Below are positions 15,996 through 25,120 of a stretch of DNA of 50,045 nucleotides, piece after piece. The stretch's first letter is position 1; each line of letters begins with the position of its first letter. The notes under the pieces were generated by a model. It was given only the letters and a program-made list of their open reading frames with translations, did no database searches and was not told where the DNA came from. The stretch comes from Acidimicrobiaceae bacterium (GTDB lineage Bacteria > Actinomycetota > Acidimicrobiia > Acidimicrobiales > JAUTXP01), in contig JAUTXP010000042.1 in assembly GCA_030837965.1 (NCBI GenBank), forward strand, positions 1-50,045. Direction: 5' to 3'. A program made the translations under genes and the position numbers.

Positions 15996-17072
15996 ATGGC
16001 GACCGAGCGCACCACCGTGTTCACCGACGGGGCCTGTTTGGGCAACCCGGGCAAGGGTGGTTGGGCGTGGGCCGTCCCGGACGGGCCGTTCGCCAGCGGG
16101 CCGGAGGTCATGACCACCAATCAGCGTATGGAGATCAGGGCTGCGTTGGAGGCGGCCCGAACCTTGCCCGGCCCCCTCGATATCGTCAGCGACTCGACCT
16201 ACGTCGTGCACTGCTTCAGGGACCGGTGGTGGGAGGGGTGGCTGCGCAACGGGTGGAAGAACAAGGCCCGCAAGCCGGTGGCCAACCAGGACTTGTGGGA
16301 GCCGCTGGTCGATCTGTACCGGGCCGACCAAGGGCGGTTGTGCTTTCGCTGGGTGAAGGGCCATTCCAACGACCCCATGAACGACTTGGTGGACCGACTG
16401 GCCGTCGACGCGGCCCGGCGCCAGGAGGGGCGCAGCGGCGTGGGCGTGCCCGACGACCTGGGCCCGCCGGACGCGCCCGGGGGTCGGGCGGCGGGGGTTG
16501 GCGTTGGTGGTGGCGCCGGCGGGGCCGGCGCTCCTGGCGTTGGCGGCGCTCCGGTCGCTGACGAGCGAGTGCCGGCCGGGCATCTGGTGGTGGTGGCGGG
16601 CCATCGGCCGCCCGCCCTCGGCGGGTACGAGGAGAACCTGTTGGCGGGCGGGCTCCGGGCCAAGCTGGCCGAGGTGCTGTCGGCCAAGCGCGCCTTGCAC
16701 CCCGACCTGAAGGTGTTGACCGGGCTGGGGTTGGGCGCCGAGCAACTGGGGGCGGAGGCGGCCCGACAGGCGGGCGTGCCCTACGTGGTCATCCTGCCCT
16801 TTCCGGGCCAGGAGGCGGTGTGGCCCGCGGCCTCGAAGGCCCGGTACACCGAGCTGTTGCAGGCCGCAGACGACCATGTCCTGCTCCAGGCCAAGTCGCC
16901 CGAGAGCAAGCAGAAGGCGGGCGCCGCGCTCAGCCGCAGGGACGCGTGGCTGGCTCGCCACGCCAACGAGGCCGTGGTCGTGTGGGACGGCGACGACGAC
17001 CGCGTGGGCAGGCTGGTGCGCTCGCTGCAAGACCACCTCGGTGAGGAGGAGGTCTGGGTGCTGCATCCGTGA
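15996..17072 (+). CDS. RNase HI fused to SLOG (YpsA-like) domain
   Basis: A 358-residue two-domain protein. Residues 1-145 are a complete RNase HI domain with all four acidic catalytic residues: D11 (VFTDGACLGNPG), E46 (QRMEIRAA), D66 (IVSDSTYVV) and D133 (NDLVDRLA), plus the WVKGHSNDP motif. It should cut RNA in RNA-DNA hybrids. A 45-residue Gly/Ala/Pro-rich linker leads to residues 197-358, which resemble SLOG/YpsA nucleotide-binding domains (VVVAGHRPPALGGYEEN, TGLGLGAEQLGAEAARQAG, YVVILPFPGQE). SLOG domains bind nucleotide-derived ligands. The ATG at 15996 is closest to usual RNase HI N-termini; ATG 15942 would add 18 residues. It is coupled (GTGA) to hyuA. Confidence 0.88.
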   Translation: MATERTTVFTDGACLGNPGKGGWAWAVPDGPFASGPEVMTTNQRMEIRAALEAARTLPGPLDIVSDSTYVVHCFRDRWWEGWLRNGWKNKARKPVANQDLWEPLVDLYRADQGRLCFRWVKGHSNDPMNDLVDRLAVDAARRQEGRSGVGVPDDLGPPDAPGGRAAGVGVGGGAGGAGAPGVGGAPVADERVPAGHLVVVAGHRPPALGGYEENLLAGGLRAKLAEVLSAKRALHPDLKVLTGLGLGAEQLGAEAARQAGVPYVVILPFPGQEAVWPAASKARYTELLQAADDHVLLQAKSPESKQKAGAALSRRDAWLARHANEAVVVWDGDDDRVGRLVRSLQDHLGEEEVWVLHP

Positions 17073-18946
17073 AGGTCGGGGTGGACACGGGGGGCACCTT
17101 CACCGACGTGGTGGCCGACGACGGGCGGATCGTCAAGGTCCCGTCCACGCCCGCCGACCCGGGCGCGGCCGTGCGCGAAGGCGTGAGCACGGTGTGGGCG
17201 CGGGCCGGGCGTCCCGAGCTGATGGCCCACGGGACGACGGTGGCGACCAACGCGCTGTTGGAGCGGCGGGGCGCGGTCGTGGCCTTGGTGACGAACGAGG
17301 GCATGGCCGACGTCATCGAGATCGCCCGCCAAGACCGGCCTTCCCTTTACGACATCTGGGCCGACCGGCCCACCCCGCTGGTGCGGCGCGAACTCCGGTT
17401 CGAGGTGGGTGGGCGGCTGGCCGCGGACGGCTCCGAGGTGTCGCCCGTCGATCCTGGGGCCGTGCCCGCGCTGCCCGACGACGTGGAGTCAGTCTGCGTG
17501 TGCCTGTTGCACAGCGACTTGAACCCGGCCCATGAGCGTTTGGTGCGGGCGGTCTTGTCGAATCGCGGCTTCGACGTGACCTGTTCGCACGAGGTGTCGC
17601 CTGAGTTCCGCGAGTACGAGCGCACGGTGACGACAGTGGTGAACGCCTACGTGCGGCCCACGTGCCGGGCCTACTTGCGGACCCTGGCTGACGTTGCGGA
17701 CTCGGTGCTGGTACTCACCTCCGCGGGCGGGCTGATGCCGGTGGACGCCGCCGCGGAGCGGCCCGCGGCCCTGTTGTTGTCCGGGCCTGCCGGTGGCGTG
17801 CGGGCCGCGGCGGCGGCGGGTGTGGCCGCCGGGTTCGCCGACTGCGTGACCTTCGACATGGGCGGCACGTCGACCGACGTGTGCCTGGTGCGCGACGGCA
17901 AGCCCGAGTTCTGGGGTGGCGGACGCGACGTGGGCGGCTTCCCCGTGCGACTGCCATCGCTCGATATCCACACCATTGGCGCGGGCGGTGGGTCCATGGC
18001 GCGGGTCGACGCGGGTGGCGCGCTGGTTGTCGGTCCGGAGTCTGCCGGAGCGGAGCCCGGCCCCGCGTGTTACGGACGGGGCGGCACCGAGCCGACCGTG
18101 ACCGACGCCGACTTGGTTGCCGGGCGGATACCGGCCGATGCCGCCTTCGGTGGGTTGGGCCGGTTGTCGGTCGACGCGGCCCGGGCTGCGTTGGACGGCG
18201 CCGGGGTGTCGGCCGAGGGCGTGATCGACGTGGTCGACGCGGCCATGGTGGAGGCGGTGCGGGCCGTCACCGTGGCCCGGGGCGTGGACCCGCGGCAGTT
18301 GGCGTTGGTCGCCTTCGGCGGCGCGGGCCCGTTGCACGCGTGCGCCATCGCGGCCCAGTTGGACATGCAGGCCGTGGTCGTGCCCGCGCGGGCCGGCGTG
18401 CTGTCGGCTGTCGGCCTGTTGGGTTCGCCGCCGCAGGAGGACGTGGTGCTGTCGTGGCCCGACCCGCTCGACCACGCACCGGTGGCGTCGGCCCGCTTCG
18501 AGTTGGCGAGGGTGGCGGCCCGGCGGCTGCTGCGTGTCGACGACGACGTGTCCGTGCAGGTGACGCTGTCCGCGGTGACTGGCGGCGCGGTGGCCCGGGT
18601 GGGCGAGCGCTCGGTCGAGGTGAGCATGGCCGTCGACTGCCGATACGCCGGGCAGTCGCACGAGATCACCGTCCCCGCGGTGGCGCAGTTCGAGGAGGAG
18701 CATGAGCGGCGGAACGGTTTCCGTCGTCCCGGCGCACCGATCGAGGTCATCGCGTTGCGGGCCAGTGCCCGGCTACCCGCGCCGGTTGACATCTCGCGGC
18801 TGGGCCCGCCGTCTTCCGCGCGGGCCGGGTCGGTCGTCGGCCCCGCGGTAGTCGCTGAGCCGGACTGCACGGTGTGGGTGGCGCCCGGCTGGTCGGCCGA
18901 GGTGGGAGGAGGTGGCTCGTGGATCCTGCGTCCCTCCAGATCCTGA
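17069..18946 (+). CDS. hyuA: Hydantoinase/oxoprolinase subunit A
   Basis: A 625-residue HyuA-type subunit of an ATP-dependent hydantoinase, 5-oxoprolinase or acetone-carboxylase-like enzyme. The actin/ASKHA-type phosphate motifs are clear: [13 protein letters not shown] at the N-terminus and [15 protein letters not shown] around residue 262. The family stretch [18 protein letters not shown] and [20 protein letters not shown] are also intact. It is slightly shorter than many HyuA proteins (about 680-700), mostly at the C-terminal domain. The GTG at 17069 overlaps the upstream TGA, preceded by GAGGAGGAGG. It pairs with hyuB, which starts inside its last 28 bp. Substrate is not inferable. Confidence 0.93.
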   Translation: MKVGVDTGGTFTDVVADDGRIVKVPSTPADPGAAVREGVSTVWARAGRPELMAHGTTVATNALLERRGAVVALVTNEGMADVIEIARQDRPSLYDIWADRPTPLVRRELRFEVGGRLAADGSEVSPVDPGAVPALPDDVESVCVCLLHSDLNPAHERLVRAVLSNRGFDVTCSHEVSPEFREYERTVTTVVNAYVRPTCRAYLRTLADVADSVLVLTSAGGLMPVDAAAERPAALLLSGPAGGVRAAAAAGVAAGFADCVTFDMGGTSTDVCLVRDGKPEFWGGGRDVGGFPVRLPSLDIHTIGAGGGSMARVDAGGALVVGPESAGAEPGPACYGRGGTEPTVTDADLVAGRIPADAAFGGLGRLSVDAARAALDGAGVSAEGVIDVVDAAMVEAVRAVTVARGVDPRQLALVAFGGAGPLHACAIAAQLDMQAVVVPARAGVLSAVGLLGSPPQEDVVLSWPDPLDHAPVASARFELARVAARRLLRVDDDVSVQVTLSAVTGGAVARVGERSVEVSMAVDCRYAGQSHEITVPAVAQFEEEHERRNGFRRPGAPIEVIALRASARLPAPVDISRLGPPSSARAGSVVGPAVVAEPDCTVWVAPGWSAEVGGGGSWILRPSRS

Positions 18947-20658
18947 TCTCGCGGCTCACGGGCGTGGCCGAGGAGATGGGCGCGGTGCTGCGGCGGGCTG
19001 CCTACAGCCCGAACATCAAGGAGCGGGCCGACTGCTCGGCCGCGCTGTTCACAGCAGCGGGTGAGTTGCTGGTGCAGGCCGAGCACATCCCCGTGCACTT
19101 GGGGTCCATGCCCGCGTCGGTGGCCGCGGCCATCGCCGCCTTCGCATCTGGGGCCGCGTCCGGCCCGTCGCTGCGGCCGGGGCAGCAGATCATCTTGAAC
19201 GACCCGTTCGCGGGCGGGACCCACCTCAACGACATCACGTTGGTGGCGCCGTGCTTCGTCGACGACGAGCTGGTCGGATGGGCGGCCAACCGAGCCCATC
19301 ACGCCGACGTGGGCGGCATGGCCCCCGGATCGATCCCGCCTGACGCGGTGGAGGTGTACCAAGAGGGGCTGCGCATCCCGCCCGTCTTGCTGAGCAAGGG
19401 GATGGTGGCCGTCCTGTGCGCCAACTCCCGCACGCCCGACGAGCGCCGGGGCGACTTGGACGCGCAGATCGGCGCCAACGTGGTCGGGGTGCGCAGGCTG
19501 GCCGCGTTGTTGGCCGCGTCGTCGGCTGCGTCGTCGGCCGAGGGCGGCGCGGTCGAGGGCGGCGCGGTCGATGGCGCGGCGGTCGAGGGCGCGGCGGTCG
19601 ACGCGCTCGATGAGGTGCTGGCCTACGGCGAGCGGCGCATGCGGGCCGCGTTGGCCGACGTGCCCGACGGCGAGTGGTCGTTCTGGGACGTGCTCGATTC
19701 GAGCGGGCCCCGGCCGTCGCAGCAGCATCCGGTGCGCGTGGCGGTCACGCTCCGGGTGTCGGGCGATCAGGTCGAGTTCGACTTCACCGGCTCCGATCCC
19801 CAGCAGCCCGGCAACGTCAACGCGGTCGAGGCCGTCACCGTGTCCGCCGTGGCCTTTGCCCTGCGCACCGTTGTCGACCCCACCATCCCGGCCAACGGCG
19901 GCGCCATGCGCCCGGTGTCGGTGATCGTGCCGCCCGGGTCCGTGGTCGGCGCCCTGCCGCCGTGTGCAGTGGGGGCGGGCAATGTCGAGGTGTCGCAACG
20001 GGTGGCCGACGTCTGCCTGGGCGCACTGGCCGAAGCCCTCCCCGGCCGCGTCGGCGCCGCGTCGCAGGGGACCATGAACAACGTGATGATCGGCGGGTCG
20101 GGCTGGGTGTACTACGAGACCGTCGCCGGTGGCCAAGGCGGCAGGCCCGGGGGCCTTCGTGGAGGTAGCGGAGCTGCCGCGGGCATGAGCGGCGTCCACA
20201 CGGGCATGACCAACACTGTCAAGGAAAGACACCGGTCTGACGGGCCGCGTCCTGGCCAATCTGGAATCCACACCAACATGACAAATACTTCCAACACCCC
20301 CATCGAGGCGTTGGAACGGGCCTTCCCACTGCGGGTCTTGCGGTACACGTTGCGGCGAGGAAGCGGTGGTGCTGGCTACTCGCCGGGTGGCGAGGGCATC
20401 GAGCGGGACCTCCAGGTGCTCGATGACTGCTCGGTGTCGTTGATCACCGAGCGGCGTGTCTCTCGGCCGTGGGGGCTTGAGGGCGGCGAGCCGGGCGCGG
20501 TAGGCGAGAACTGGCTGCTTCCGGCAGGCGATGAGGCACGGGCCGAGCCGCTGTCCGACAAGTGCACTGTTCAACTCAATGCCGGAGACGTTGTGCGGAT
20601 GCTGACGCCCGGCGGCGGCGGATGGGGGGCCTCGTCCCAGGTTAGGGAAGTCCGTTGA
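18919..20658 (+). CDS. hyuB: Hydantoinase/oxoprolinase subunit B
   Basis: A 579-residue HyuB subunit, partner of HyuA in ATP-dependent cleavage of a hydantoin or lactam ring. Family blocks in order: SRLTGVAEEMGAVLRRAAYS, NIKERADCSAALF, IILNDPFAGGTHLNDITLV, the GGSGWVYYETVAGGQGGRPG region, and the C-terminal GENWLLPAGDEARAEPL and VVRMLTPGGGGWG. Two oddities stand out. A low-complexity run of Glu/Asp-Gly-Ala-Val repeats lies at about residues 202-232 (19530-19607). The motif SG(V/I)HTxMTNT is present twice around an unrelated, lower-GC insert (20187-20300). GTG start at 18919, after GGAGGAGG, inside the hyuA end. A degenerate second copy of its 3' end lies at 24557-24700. Confidence 0.92.
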   Translation: MDPASLQILISRLTGVAEEMGAVLRRAAYSPNIKERADCSAALFTAAGELLVQAEHIPVHLGSMPASVAAAIAAFASGAASGPSLRPGQQIILNDPFAGGTHLNDITLVAPCFVDDELVGWAANRAHHADVGGMAPGSIPPDAVEVYQEGLRIPPVLLSKGMVAVLCANSRTPDERRGDLDAQIGANVVGVRRLAALLAASSAASSAEGGAVEGGAVDGAAVEGAAVDALDEVLAYGERRMRAALADVPDGEWSFWDVLDSSGPRPSQQHPVRVAVTLRVSGDQVEFDFTGSDPQQPGNVNAVEAVTVSAVAFALRTVVDPTIPANGGAMRPVSVIVPPGSVVGALPPCAVGAGNVEVSQRVADVCLGALAEALPGRVGAASQGTMNNVMIGGSGWVYYETVAGGQGGRPGGLRGGSGAAAGMSGVHTGMTNTVKERHRSDGPRPGQSGIHTNMTNTSNTPIEALERAFPLRVLRYTLRRGSGGAGYSPGGEGIERDLQVLDDCSVSLITERRVSRPWGLEGGEPGAVGENWLLPAGDEARAEPLSDKCTVQLNAGDVVRMLTPGGGGWGASSQVREVR

Positions 20659-20724
20659 TTGCCGACGACAACGCGAGACTCTGATGACTTGCGTACCGCT
20701 ACGGCATCGCATCGACTGTCTGCA

Positions 20725-23700
20725 ATGAGCGATTGGCGATCGATCAGCAGAGACGACCTCTTGGCATGGGCGGACACGGAGCTTGCCTCGCATCGGCTGC
20801 CGCAGCTTGTCCGCCGCCTCGTCCTGGAGACCGGACAAGGGGTTGAGGTCGTGGACGTGGCGGAGGGCCGCGGGGTGTTGAGCGGCGGGCTCGACGGCTT
20901 CGTCCGTGCCGCTCGCGCCAGTGCCCACGTCCCGCCAGGAGTCTCGGTGTGGGAGCTCTCTGTCGAGCAGGACTACAAGAAGGCCGATCGTGACTACGAC
21001 AAGCGCGTGGCATTGCCGGATGGGTCGCCTACCTCGGAGGCGACGTACACAGAAGTCATCGCTCGGCAGTGGCAGGGGCGCTCCGAGTGGGCCAGCGAGA
21101 AGACGGCGCAGGGGCGGTGGCGGGAGGTCCGCGGGTTTGGGGTCGACGCGCTCGCCACCTGGCTCGAGCAGGCTCCAGGCACTCGCGTCTGGTTCGCAGA
21201 GCAGTTGGGCCTGCCTGTAACAGGGCTCTGGAGCGCCACCGAATGGTGGACGCGCTGGTCGACGGCCACTGACCCGGAGCTCACGCCGGCATACGTCCTT
21301 GCCCGACCCGACGCGGCGGTGGAGGTGCTGCGGGCGGAACTGGCCCGGCCGGGAGTGACGACGGTGGGGGGCGCGCTCGGGAGCGACGAGATGCTGGCGG
21401 TCACCGTGGCCACGGCCTTGACCGCGGGCGAGCGACTTGTGGCGCCACTGCTGGTCGTCAAGAACCGTGACGCCTGGCAGCGGTTGCTCGAAGAACCCAA
21501 CGCGCTGGTGCTCGTGACCACCGATCCCGACTTCGCGCAAGACGTTGACCCTTCCACCCACCACTCCGTGGTGATCGCCGTCGACCACTCGCCTGCCGCG
21601 GACGTGATGATCGAGCCGATCGATGTGTCGAAGCTCGCCGATCTCCTCCGCGAGGCCGAGAGAACGCCGCATTTCGAACTCGCCGTGCTCGCTCGGCGGA
21701 GTCTGGTCGCGTTCCGACGGCGGTTGGCGAAGAAGCGTGAGCTGATGCGACCCGACTGGGCGGCGTCGAGGCCACCGCAGGCAGTACGCGGGGCCTTGTT
21801 GTTGACGAGCTGGCACGACCGGAACGCCCACGACCGTGCCGTGGTAGAGGCGCTGACTGGGATGCCCTACAGCTCCGCACGTGACACTCTTCTGCCGTAC
21901 GCGGAGGGCGACGATCCGTGTCTCGCCCTGGCGGGCGACCGCTGGCACATCGTCTCTCCCGTCGACTCGATGACCCAGCTCGCCCATTGGGTGATCCGGG
22001 ATGACCTTGATGTATTCGTCGACGTCGCAACTCGCGTGTTGAGCGAGGTCGACCCGCGCCTCGAACTGCCTGCAGCCGAGCGCTGGCGTGCTTCACTGGA
22101 CGACGGGGGCCTCGACTACTCGAATCAGGCCCGCCAAGGCGTCGCAACCGGGATGGCCGTGCTGGGCGCCTTCGGAGAGAGCCTCGTCGCGGGGACGGGC
22201 CGATCCGGCGAGGAGTGGGCGGGCGCCGTCGTTTTCCGCGTTCTGCGCGAGGCGAACAAGGACGGGACCGGCCGTCGCTGGGCGTCCGTGTCGGAGCTGC
22301 TCCCGCTGATGGCGGAGGCGGCGCCGCGGGTCTTCCTTGAGGCCGTCCGCGAGGGCCTGGCCGGCCCCCAGCCCGTCCTCGCGACCATGTTCCAGGACCG
22401 GGGTGAAGAGGGCGCGCTTCACTCGTCGTCGCCACACACCGGGCTGCTGTGGGCACTTGAGAACCTCGCCTGGCCGCCCCAGCATTTCGCCGAGTCGGTC
22501 CGCCTCCTTGCCATGCTCGCCGACATGGATCCTGGCGGTCGGCTCAGCAACCGGCCGCAAGCGAGCATCGAGCGCATCATGTGTTCGTGGCACCCCGATA
22601 CCGCGGTCGACGCCCAGGGCCGTCTCGACGCGATCGACCTGATCCTGTCGCGATCGCCAGACATCGGGTGGCGGCTCATGCTCTCGCTGCTTCCGGACCG
22701 CATTGGGTCCACGCACTTCCCGACCCATGAGCCGCAGTACCGGGACTGGAAGCCCGCCCGCCAGCCGGTGCTGGTTGCGGAGTTCTGGCAGTTCATCGCC
22801 GAGGTGGTTGACCGGATGCTCAACACCGTCGACATGCACGTGGGGCGGTGGCGCGAGCTGCTCGAGGCGCACAACGACCTGCCGCCGGAGATGCGAGCAC
22901 GGGTCCGCTCCCGTCTCGCCGACGTCGACTGGCAGGGCGTGTCGCTCCAAGGCCGTACGGCGTTGTGGGAGTCGGGCAGGGACCTCGTCGCCAAGCACCG
23001 TGAATATGCCGACGCGCAGTGGTCTCTTCCCGAGGCGGAGCTCGACGAGATTGAAGCAGCATTCAGCCGGCTCGCCCCGGCCGATCCCGCAGCTGCGCAT
23101 CGGTGGCTCTTCAGTAGCGGGTGGGTGACCCTCGGAGACTTCAAGCGGCGCGACGACCATCGCGCCTACGAGGAGGAGCTCGCACGAAGACGCGCCGACG
23201 CCGTCCGCGAGATCAGCGACAACGGGGGCCTGGCGGCTGTACTCGACTTCGCGGCTTCTCTTGAGCACCCGCAGTTCGTCGGCATCTCCCTCGCCGACGC
23301 CTCCGACAGTGACCTCATGGACGAGCTACTGCCCCGGATGGAGGACGCGGCGGACGCGATCCGCGAAACGGCAAATGCCTACGTCTGGCGGCTTTGCCGC
23401 ACGCGGGGCCTCGACTGGGTCTCCGCTCTCATCGACAAGCGAGGCGGACTCACCCCTCGTCAGACAGCACTGCTCATCAATTTCGCCGACGACTTCGAGC
23501 GGGGGACAGCGCTCGCACGCCAGCTCGGCACCGAGGTCGAGACCGAATACTGGCAGGCCTTCTCCTACATCGGGCTCGGCGACTTCCCGCACGTGGTTTC
23601 GGTCGCGCACAGCCTGATCGGCGTTGGAAGGCTGGCGTCGGCGCTCGACCTGCTGAGCCTCTACCTGAGAGACGACAACGTCGGGACCGACTACGCCGAG

Positions 23701-24513
23701 GCAGTAGCCACGGCCCTCGAAGCGGTCATGACTGCCGACGAACCCGTGTCGTTGGAAGGGCTGCGGCAATGGGGCTTCGAACGCCTCTTCGCATGCCTGG
23801 ATCTCCACGCCGAAACCCTCGGTACGGAGCGGGTCACAGCGATCGAGTGGTACTACTTCCCCGTCCTCGGCTACTTCCCGAAGACGACCCATCTCCACCG
23901 ACTACTCGCAAGCGACCCCGCGTTCTTCAACGAGCTCGTCTGCTTGGTGTACCGCGCACGGCACGAGGTCGAGGCATCCGATAAGCAGCCGTCTGAAACC
24001 GACACCGCCCGGCGAAAGGCGATGGCGGAAAACGCGTGGCGCCTGCTCCATAGTTGGCATGTTCCGCCGGGCACGCTCGCGAACGGCGACTTCGACGTCG
24101 AGCAATGCGCCGCCTGGATCCAAGAGGCGCAGGCCCTGCTCAAATCCTCGGACCGCCGAGAGATCGGCGAGCAGCACCTCGGGCACGTCCTGACCTACAC
24201 ACCCCAGGATGGCGACGGAGCGTGGCCAGCCAAAAGCGTTCGGGACCTCATCGAAGTCCTCGACTCGACGAACGTCGAGCAGGGTTTCGAGGTCGAGATG
24301 ATCAACCGCCGCGGCGTGTCCTCGCGCGACCCGCTCGAAGGAGGGGAGCAGGAGCGGGCAATCGCTGCTGAACATCGGGCCCGAGCTGAGCTGTTCGCCA
24401 GCCGATGGCCGCGCACGTCATCCATCTACGCCCGGTTGGCCGAAGACTTCGAGGCCCAGGCTCGTCGCTTTGACGCTGAGGCAGAGCAACTCCGACGCGG
24501 CTTCGACCGATAA
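20725..24513 (+). CDS. Large defence-island-type protein, 1262 aa, unknown
   Basis: I recognise this as a type seen in large, poorly characterised accessory-island proteins but cannot name a characterised family. The N-terminal about 170 residues (WRSISRDDLLAWADTELASH; GVLSGGLDGFVRAA; PPGVSVWELSVEQDYKKAD; WLEQAPGTRVWFAEQLG) have a spacing of Asp and Glu/Lys that could be a PD-(D/E)XK-like nuclease fold (inference). A middle region has no visible Walker A. The remaining about 800 residues are predominantly helical, like HEAT/TPR scaffolds. The C-terminus (RAELFASRWPRTSSIYARLA, DAEAEQLRRGF) is coiled-coil-like. The ATG at 20725 is preferred to TTG 20659. It is bracketed by hyuB and a hyuB 3' remnant, and its codon use is less biased than the hyu genes, both suggesting acquisition. 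Confidence 0.85.
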   Translation: MSDWRSISRDDLLAWADTELASHRLPQLVRRLVLETGQGVEVVDVAEGRGVLSGGLDGFVRAARASAHVPPGVSVWELSVEQDYKKADRDYDKRVALPDGSPTSEATYTEVIARQWQGRSEWASEKTAQGRWREVRGFGVDALATWLEQAPGTRVWFAEQLGLPVTGLWSATEWWTRWSTATDPELTPAYVLARPDAAVEVLRAELARPGVTTVGGALGSDEMLAVTVATALTAGERLVAPLLVVKNRDAWQRLLEEPNALVLVTTDPDFAQDVDPSTHHSVVIAVDHSPAADVMIEPIDVSKLADLLREAERTPHFELAVLARRSLVAFRRRLAKKRELMRPDWAASRPPQAVRGALLLTSWHDRNAHDRAVVEALTGMPYSSARDTLLPYAEGDDPCLALAGDRWHIVSPVDSMTQLAHWVIRDDLDVFVDVATRVLSEVDPRLELPAAERWRASLDDGGLDYSNQARQGVATGMAVLGAFGESLVAGTGRSGEEWAGAVVFRVLREANKDGTGRRWASVSELLPLMAEAAPRVFLEAVREGLAGPQPVLATMFQDRGEEGALHSSSPHTGLLWALENLAWPPQHFAESVRLLAMLADMDPGGRLSNRPQASIERIMCSWHPDTAVDAQGRLDAIDLILSRSPDIGWRLMLSLLPDRIGSTHFPTHEPQYRDWKPARQPVLVAEFWQFIAEVVDRMLNTVDMHVGRWRELLEAHNDLPPEMRARVRSRLADVDWQGVSLQGRTALWESGRDLVAKHREYADAQWSLPEAELDEIEAAFSRLAPADPAAAHRWLFSSGWVTLGDFKRRDDHRAYEEELARRRADAVREISDNGGLAAVLDFAASLEHPQFVGISLADASDSDLMDELLPRMEDAADAIRETANAYVWRLCRTRGLDWVSALIDKRGGLTPRQTALLINFADDFERGTALARQLGTEVETEYWQAFSYIGLGDFPHVVSVAHSLIGVGRLASALDLLSLYLRDDNVGTDYAEAVATALEAVMTADEPVSLEGLRQWGFERLFACLDLHAETLGTERVTAIEWYYFPVLGYFPKTTHLHRLLASDPAFFNELVCLVYRARHEVEASDKQPSETDTARRKAMAENAWRLLHSWHVPPGTLANGDFDVEQCAAWIQEAQALLKSSDRREIGEQHLGHVLTYTPQDGDGAWPAKSVRDLIEVLDSTNVEQGFEVEMINRRGVSSRDPLEGGEQERAIAAEHRARAELFASRWPRTSSIYARLAEDFEAQARRFDAEAEQLRRGFDR

Positions 24514-24556
24514 CGGGGAGTTGCCCGATGGCGAGCGGACATCAAGCGACGCCGTC

Positions 24557-24700
24557 GTGAGGTTGGGGGAGAACTGGCTTCTGCCCGGCGGCGACGAGAG
24601 TCGGGGCAGAGCGGCTGCTCGACAAGTGCACGGTCGAACTCAAGGCTGGTGACGTCATCAGGATTTTGACGCCTGGCGGGGGGCGGTTTCGGCGCCGCCA
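24557..24700 (+). pseudogene. Degenerate second copy of the hyuB 3' end
   Basis: Translation of 24566-24600 gives GENWLLPGGDES, matching GENWLLPAGDEA of hyuB. After a frameshift near 24605, LLDKCTVELKAGDVIRILTPGGG matches PLSDKCTVQLNAGDVVRMLTPGGG at the hyuB terminus. Nucleotide identity is roughly three quarters by eye over about 115 bp, so it is not a fresh target-site duplication. There is no start or full-length frame. It marks the far side of the segment carrying the 1262-residue gene. Confidence 0.85.
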
Positions 24701-24915
24701 CGCTCTGACTACGGATCAGAAGGTCGGGCTTGATCGCCCCTTGAGCTCTCCGACCGGCTGACCTGCGGTTTCCCTCGGAATCCCGCTGCGACCAGCACTT
24801 TCGTCGAGGAAGCTCCCTCCTCTCTTCGTCGTCAGTGGTTGTCAGGTGTTGTCACGAGTGTCGCGCGAAATGGGGGAAAACGGGGGAACCAAGCGCGATT
24901 CGCGGGGACGGGCGG
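24701..24915. other. Intergenic, no gene seen
   Basis: About 215 bp without a credible ORF. An inverted repeat GGTCGG...CCGACC spans about 24722-24760 with a long loop. The stretch around 24870-24930 is G-rich. I looked for a c-di-AMP or other known riboswitch and found no convincing match. Confidence 0.5.
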
Positions 24916-24945
24916 GGGACGGTGCGACGTCGCGGCGACTAAAAT
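24916..24945 (+). promoter_or_regulatory. Putative promoter of the small secreted protein
   Basis: TAAAAT at 24940-24945 is a good -10 box in otherwise GC-rich DNA, with a weak -35 (GGGACG, 24916-24921) 18 bp upstream. A start near 24952 would leave a leader of about 170 nt. Confidence 0.4.
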
Positions 24946-25070
24946 ACGTGGCTGATCCGCGCGGCATCGCCGCCGCATCGGCAGAGCTCCAGCCGGCTGG
25001 CGTGGAGAGCTCGAAAACTCAGAAATTCTCCGGCGCGACCCGACACACTCGCCACCGACGCGCGACGTAG

Positions 25071-25105
25071 GGAGTGGAGAGGCATCTCGCCCCTCCCTCG
25101 ACTCC
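25071..25105 (+). promoter_or_regulatory. Leader hairpin just upstream of the ribosome binding site
   Basis: GGAGTGGAGAGG (25071-25082) pairs imperfectly with the CCTCCCTCGACTCC that ends at 25105, immediately before the GGAGGAG Shine-Dalgarno at 25108-25114. The 5' arm itself contains GGAG and could compete with the true site. This could tune translation of the downstream peptide (inference). Confidence 0.4.
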
Positions 25106-25120
25106 ATGGAGGAGCATTCA

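Noticed and set aside
18070-21987. Very long open frame on the minus strand across hyuA, hyuB and the next gene
   Set aside because: It is antisense to three well-supported genes and its translation is low-complexity His/Arg/Pro-rich.
24840-24960. c-di-AMP or other known riboswitch before the secreted peptide
   Set aside because: GGGGGAACC-like stretches are present but the conserved cores and helices of the ydaO or other known classes are not.
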